Origin: CAZWRV01 sp964636325
GTDB lineage: Bacteria > Verrucomicrobiota > Lentisphaeria > Victivallales > GWF2-50-93
Direction: 5' to 3'
DNA length: 64,000 nucleotides
Assembly: GCA_964636325.1 (NCBI GenBank)
Contig: CAZWRV010000027.1
Span: 1-64,000, forward strand
The notes beneath the pieces were generated by a model. The model had not been told where the DNA came from, searched no databases, and saw only the letters and a list, made by a program, of their open reading frames with translations. Made by a program: the position numbers and the translations under genes. Within the stretch, counting starts at the first letter, position 1. The number at the start of each line of letters is the position of its first letter. Positions 61,711 through 64,000 of the stretch are shown one piece after another.

Positions 61711-62670
61711 ATGCACGTTATAGAATCGGGGCGGCGAGAAGTCATCAAGATGCCTGTAGAGCAGTTCGGCCTCTACAGGCTGCGCTACGAGGTGCACTGC
61801 GCCGCTCAGGCCTATTGGTTCGCGGACTTCTACAATTCCGCGGGCCAGATGAACTACGCCGACAACTACGGCGGGATCGACGCCTGCCCCGACTGGACGC
61901 CAGGCGAGTCGGTATTCATGGCGAGGGCGGAAGCGGTCGAAGCGAGGATCGGCCTTCACGCCCTCGACGCGCCGATCCATTTCCGCAACATCATCGTCGA
62001 GCATGTCGACGCCGAAAAGGCCAGGCATTGGCAGGACGGAATTGCGCAAATCGTCCCGCCGCTCCCGCCCTCGGCGTCGCCGGAGTTGAACGGTTCCTTG
62101 CACGGCCTTGCGGAGCTTCTGCGAAAAGGTGGGACAGTCCGCTGGGTCGGGCTCGGCGACTCGTTGTCAAACGACACGTTGAACGGCCATCCGCACCTCT
62201 TTGTCCAGCGGGCCTTCCCCGGACTCACGATCCAGCTCATCCACGGCAACGGCCCGGAAAAATTCTGCACCAACTACCAGAAGGCCGAGGTGCTGCAGCG
62301 GCTCGTCTTCAAGCACAGGCCGCATTTCATGACGGTCGGAGGGGCAAGCCACAGGGGCGACATCCCGGCCATCGTCAGCATCGTCCGTCAGACGCGCGCC
62401 GCCTGCGGGCAGATCCCGGTTCTATACTTCGACGCCGCCGTCTCCGACGAGACCGATGAGATCAAACAGGGACGCCTCAAGTTCGTCGCCGGCCTCAGGA
62501 AGGAGGCCGAACGCGAGAAGTTCGCAGTCGCGGACATCACTGAGGCATGGTGGAATTATGCCGCCGGATGCGGCAGGCCCCTCGACTGGTTCCGCCGCGA
62601 CGCCTGCCACGGCAACGACAAGGCCAAATACATTCTGGCCAGGCTCCTGGCGGCATGCCTCACGCGGTAA
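61711..62670 (+). CDS. SGNH/GDSL-type hydrolase
   Basis: This 319-aa protein has no signal peptide. Residues 1-130 form a beta-rich domain, which in homologues binds carbohydrate. The SGNH part opens with VRWVGLGDSLSNDTLNG (Ser151), has LIHGNGPEKF and FMTVGGASHRGD in positions of the conserved Gly and Asn, and ends in DWFRRDACHGND with the catalytic Asp297 and His300 spaced as in the family. A GGAGG site precedes the ATG. Acetyl or other ester removal from a glycan is the probable reaction. It follows the alcohol dehydrogenase by 85 bp that contain a doubled GATGGGGACAAA sequence. Confidence 0.82.
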   Translation: MHVIESGRREVIKMPVEQFGLYRLRYEVHCAAQAYWFADFYNSAGQMNYADNYGGIDACPDWTPGESVFMARAEAVEARIGLHALDAPIHFRNIIVEHVDAEKARHWQDGIAQIVPPLPPSASPELNGSLHGLAELLRKGGTVRWVGLGDSLSNDTLNGHPHLFVQRAFPGLTIQLIHGNGPEKFCTNYQKAEVLQRLVFKHRPHFMTVGGASHRGDIPAIVSIVRQTRAACGQIPVLYFDAAVSDETDEIKQGRLKFVAGLRKEAEREKFAVADITEAWWNYAAGCGRPLDWFRRDACHGNDKAKYILARLLAACLTR

Positions 62671-62701
62671 TTTTCCGGCGGACTGCGCATTGCCGCTGAA
62701 T

Positions 62702-63397
62702 TCATTTGGTTGTGGAGAACGGGCGTCCTGCCGCATCGGTGAAGCGAAGGAAGAAGTCCCATCCGCCGCCTACGTCAACACTCTTCAGTACTATCCTGTT
62801 GACGCCCTTCTTAAGGCCGACCTTGACGGAGTAGTCGTTCTCAGGCCTCTTGTCTGCGTCCATCTTCCTGCTGTCCAAGACCAGTTGTCCGTTCAGCCAG
62901 ACTTTTGTGAAGTCGTCGCCGTCGTCCTTGTCCAAATACATCTTGACATCCGGCTGATCCTCGGCCACCTCGACAGTCGCTACGGCATAAGCCGCGGCCC
63001 CCCCGTCGCTCTTGCCCAGCAGCTGCGCCATGTCAAGGCCGACCTGCATGTCGGCGGTCTTGGAATCGACCAGCCTCCATGATGTGCCTTTGGGCGCTTC
63101 GGCGGAGAATTTCAGGTTGGCCTCGTCATTGACGAACTCCTTGTCAAGGGCGGCCGCCAGCGAACCGCCCATGTCCGCCTCCTTGTAGAAGAACGGGCCC
63201 AGGATATTCCACTTCGATATGAAGTTGTCCCATGAAAGCTTGTCTGCCTTCGCCGCCTTTTCAGGCACCGCAATCTTCACTGTAGGCGCTTCCGCCGCCG
63301 GAGCGTTCTCAGACTGAGGATTTACACCCTGCTCCGCCAGCGCCGATACTGCGGCAGAAAGTGCCGCCGCCAGAAACACGACCAATTTTCTTTTCAT
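62702..63397 (-). CDS. exported beta-sandwich protein of unknown function
   Basis: This protein is 231 aa from ATG 63397 (63415 is an alternative start). A signal peptide (KRKLVVFLAAALSAAVSALA) and an Ala/Pro-rich linker precede a domain with WNILGPFFYKE, AYAVATVEVAEDQPDVKMYLD and VWLNGQLVLDSRK, then VGLKKGVNRIVLKSVDVGGGWDFFLRF. These lines are typical of jelly-roll domains at the ends of PVC-group glycoside hydrolases and lyases, where they bind sugar. Here the domain stands alone. No enzyme domain is seen. It converges with the SGNH gene (31-bp gap). Confidence 0.75.
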   Translation of the reverse strand: MKRKLVVFLAAALSAAVSALAEQGVNPQSENAPAAEAPTVKIAVPEKAAKADKLSWDNFISKWNILGPFFYKEADMGGSLAAALDKEFVNDEANLKFSAEAPKGTSWRLVDSKTADMQVGLDMAQLLGKSDGGAAAYAVATVEVAEDQPDVKMYLDKDDGDDFTKVWLNGQLVLDSRKMDADKRPENDYSVKVGLKKGVNRIVLKSVDVGGGWDFFLRFTDAAGRPFSTTK

Positions 63398-63523
63398 AGC
63401 CTTTGCTCTTTCCATATTGTTATCTGAGCATTCCTCTCATCATTATAATATTATGCCCCATCCCCAGGCAGTCCAGCATCCTAACGAAATTCAAACATTC
63501 TTTTCAGAAAATCTGAAATTGCG

Positions 63524-64000
63524 TCATTCTCTCCGGCCCGCCGGACAGCTTCTCATACAGCTTTCCAATATGCAGGTCCGGCACTTCATTATAGGATCCT
63601 TCTGCGCGCAGGCGGCGGCGATGTCATTTATGGTAATCCTGCGCCCCTGCGGCGGCTTCGCCGCGGTGTTGTTCCCGATAAGCGCCGGCCCCTCTTCCGG
63701 ACAGAGGCTGTAGCGTTTAGACCAGTCGCAGCGGTGGCGTTCGATCTTCGGGATTTTCACCGAGGTGCTGTCCAGGCGTATCTCCATGCTCGCACCGTCG
63801 CCCAAGGCGCCCATCGGGCACGAAGTCCGGCAGGAACCGCAATGCTTGCATAGTTCAAGGCCGCAGTCAACCTTGTCGCAGGGCAGTTCGGCGTCGGTGA
63901 CGACAACGATACGCCTCTGGTGGGGGCCGTATTCGCATGTCAGGAGCGCGCCGCTCTCCCCGATCTGGCCGAGACCGGCCGCCGCCGCCTCGACGGCGTT
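63524..64000 (-). CDS. Fe-S reductase C-terminal part (QueG/reductive dehalogenase-like), truncated by window end
   Basis: The reading frame stays open from 64000 to the stop at 63524. It includes EAAAAGLGQIGESGALLTCE, RRIVVVTDAELPC, ELCKHCGSCRTSCPMGAL (a 4Fe-4S motif) and a C-terminal Cys cluster KCRTCILESCMRSCP. The opening lines match the ferredoxin-like core of epoxyqueuosine reductase and related cobamide-dependent enzymes. The N-terminal part is outside the window, so the subfamily cannot be fixed. Downstream of the stop, the gap to 63416 holds nothing recognisable. Confidence 0.65.
   Translation of the reverse strand, partial: NAVEAAAAGLGQIGESGALLTCEYGPHQRRIVVVTDAELPCDKVDCGLELCKHCGSCRTSCPMGALGDGASMEIRLDSTSVKIPKIERHRCDWSKRYSLCPEEGPALIGNNTAAKPPQGRRITINDIAAACAQKDPIMKCRTCILESCMRSCPAGRRE

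Overview
The window looks like a chromosomal segment of a Gram-negative, probably anaerobic bacterium of the PVC group, with a Lentisphaerota/Victivallales- or Kiritimatiellota-like lineage as my best guess. That placement is inference. It rests on family content: a MoxR/DUF58/BatA/VWA cluster, DUF4159, HEAT-repeat, PQQ-propeller and heparinase II/III-like proteins, two SGNH proteins, a ClpC-type ATPase, an LptF/G permease and an RND pump. Anaerobic-style enzymes are also present (PyrK, Fe-S aldo/keto reductase, radical SAM, carbamate kinase). There are no rRNA genes, CRISPR arrays, intact insertion sequences or phage modules. Two tRNAs are present: Leu-CAA and Arg-UCU.

Layout. 1-4.6 kb: RND efflux pump and its adaptor. 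4.7-8.7 kb: pyrK, then rfbB, a coiled-coil protein, folC and a lipoprotein. 8.8-10.3 kb: tRNA-Leu beside a truncated gene, tsaE, tRNA-Arg. 10.3-14.1 kb: a GT39-like membrane glycosyltransferase, thiE and an EboB-type TatD hydrolase. 14.5-18.6 kb: a membrane protein with a C-terminal Cys-His-Ser-Ala repeat, translationally coupled to a radical SAM/SPASM enzyme, then two related lipoproteins. 18.6-22.7 kb: glycerate kinase, aroA, an LptF/G permease and a Gly/Met-rich secreted protein. 22.8-27.0 kb: aldo/keto reductase, Na/Pi cotransporter, PQQ-like protein. 27.2-33.0 kb: asnA, clpC, mtfA, a PfkB sugar kinase. 33.1-34.4 kb: an AT-rich stretch with two small DNA-binding proteins. 34.4-51.2 kb: a long minus-strand run reading RNase R, MoxR, DUF58, BatA-VWA, a large membrane coiled-coil protein, a second VWA protein, a HEAT protein, a heparinase-like protein and DUF4159. 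51.4-64 kb: panB, an AT-rich zinc-ribbon membrane protein, a Gfo/Idh/MocA pseudogene, a UgpC/MsmK ATPase, ribBA, carbamate kinase, two SGNH proteins around an unusually long alcohol dehydrogenase, a secreted protein and a truncated Fe-S protein at the edge.

The most interesting candidate system is at 14.66-17.70 kb. A DUF2207-like membrane protein ends in eight His-x-Ala-Cys tetrads. Its stop codon overlaps a TTG start of a PqqD-like/radical SAM/SPASM enzyme, which suggests that the enzyme modifies the Cys-rich tail. The second theme is intergenic. Several families of small structured repeats recur: a hairpin with GAATTC in both arms and a conserved loop, whose arms show compensatory changes; a CGGTKA-TTAT hairpin followed by 7-nt AAC-type repeats that run directly into start codons; a 75-bp double-hairpin repeat that supplies the stop codon of one gene and part of the ribosome binding site of another; and others.
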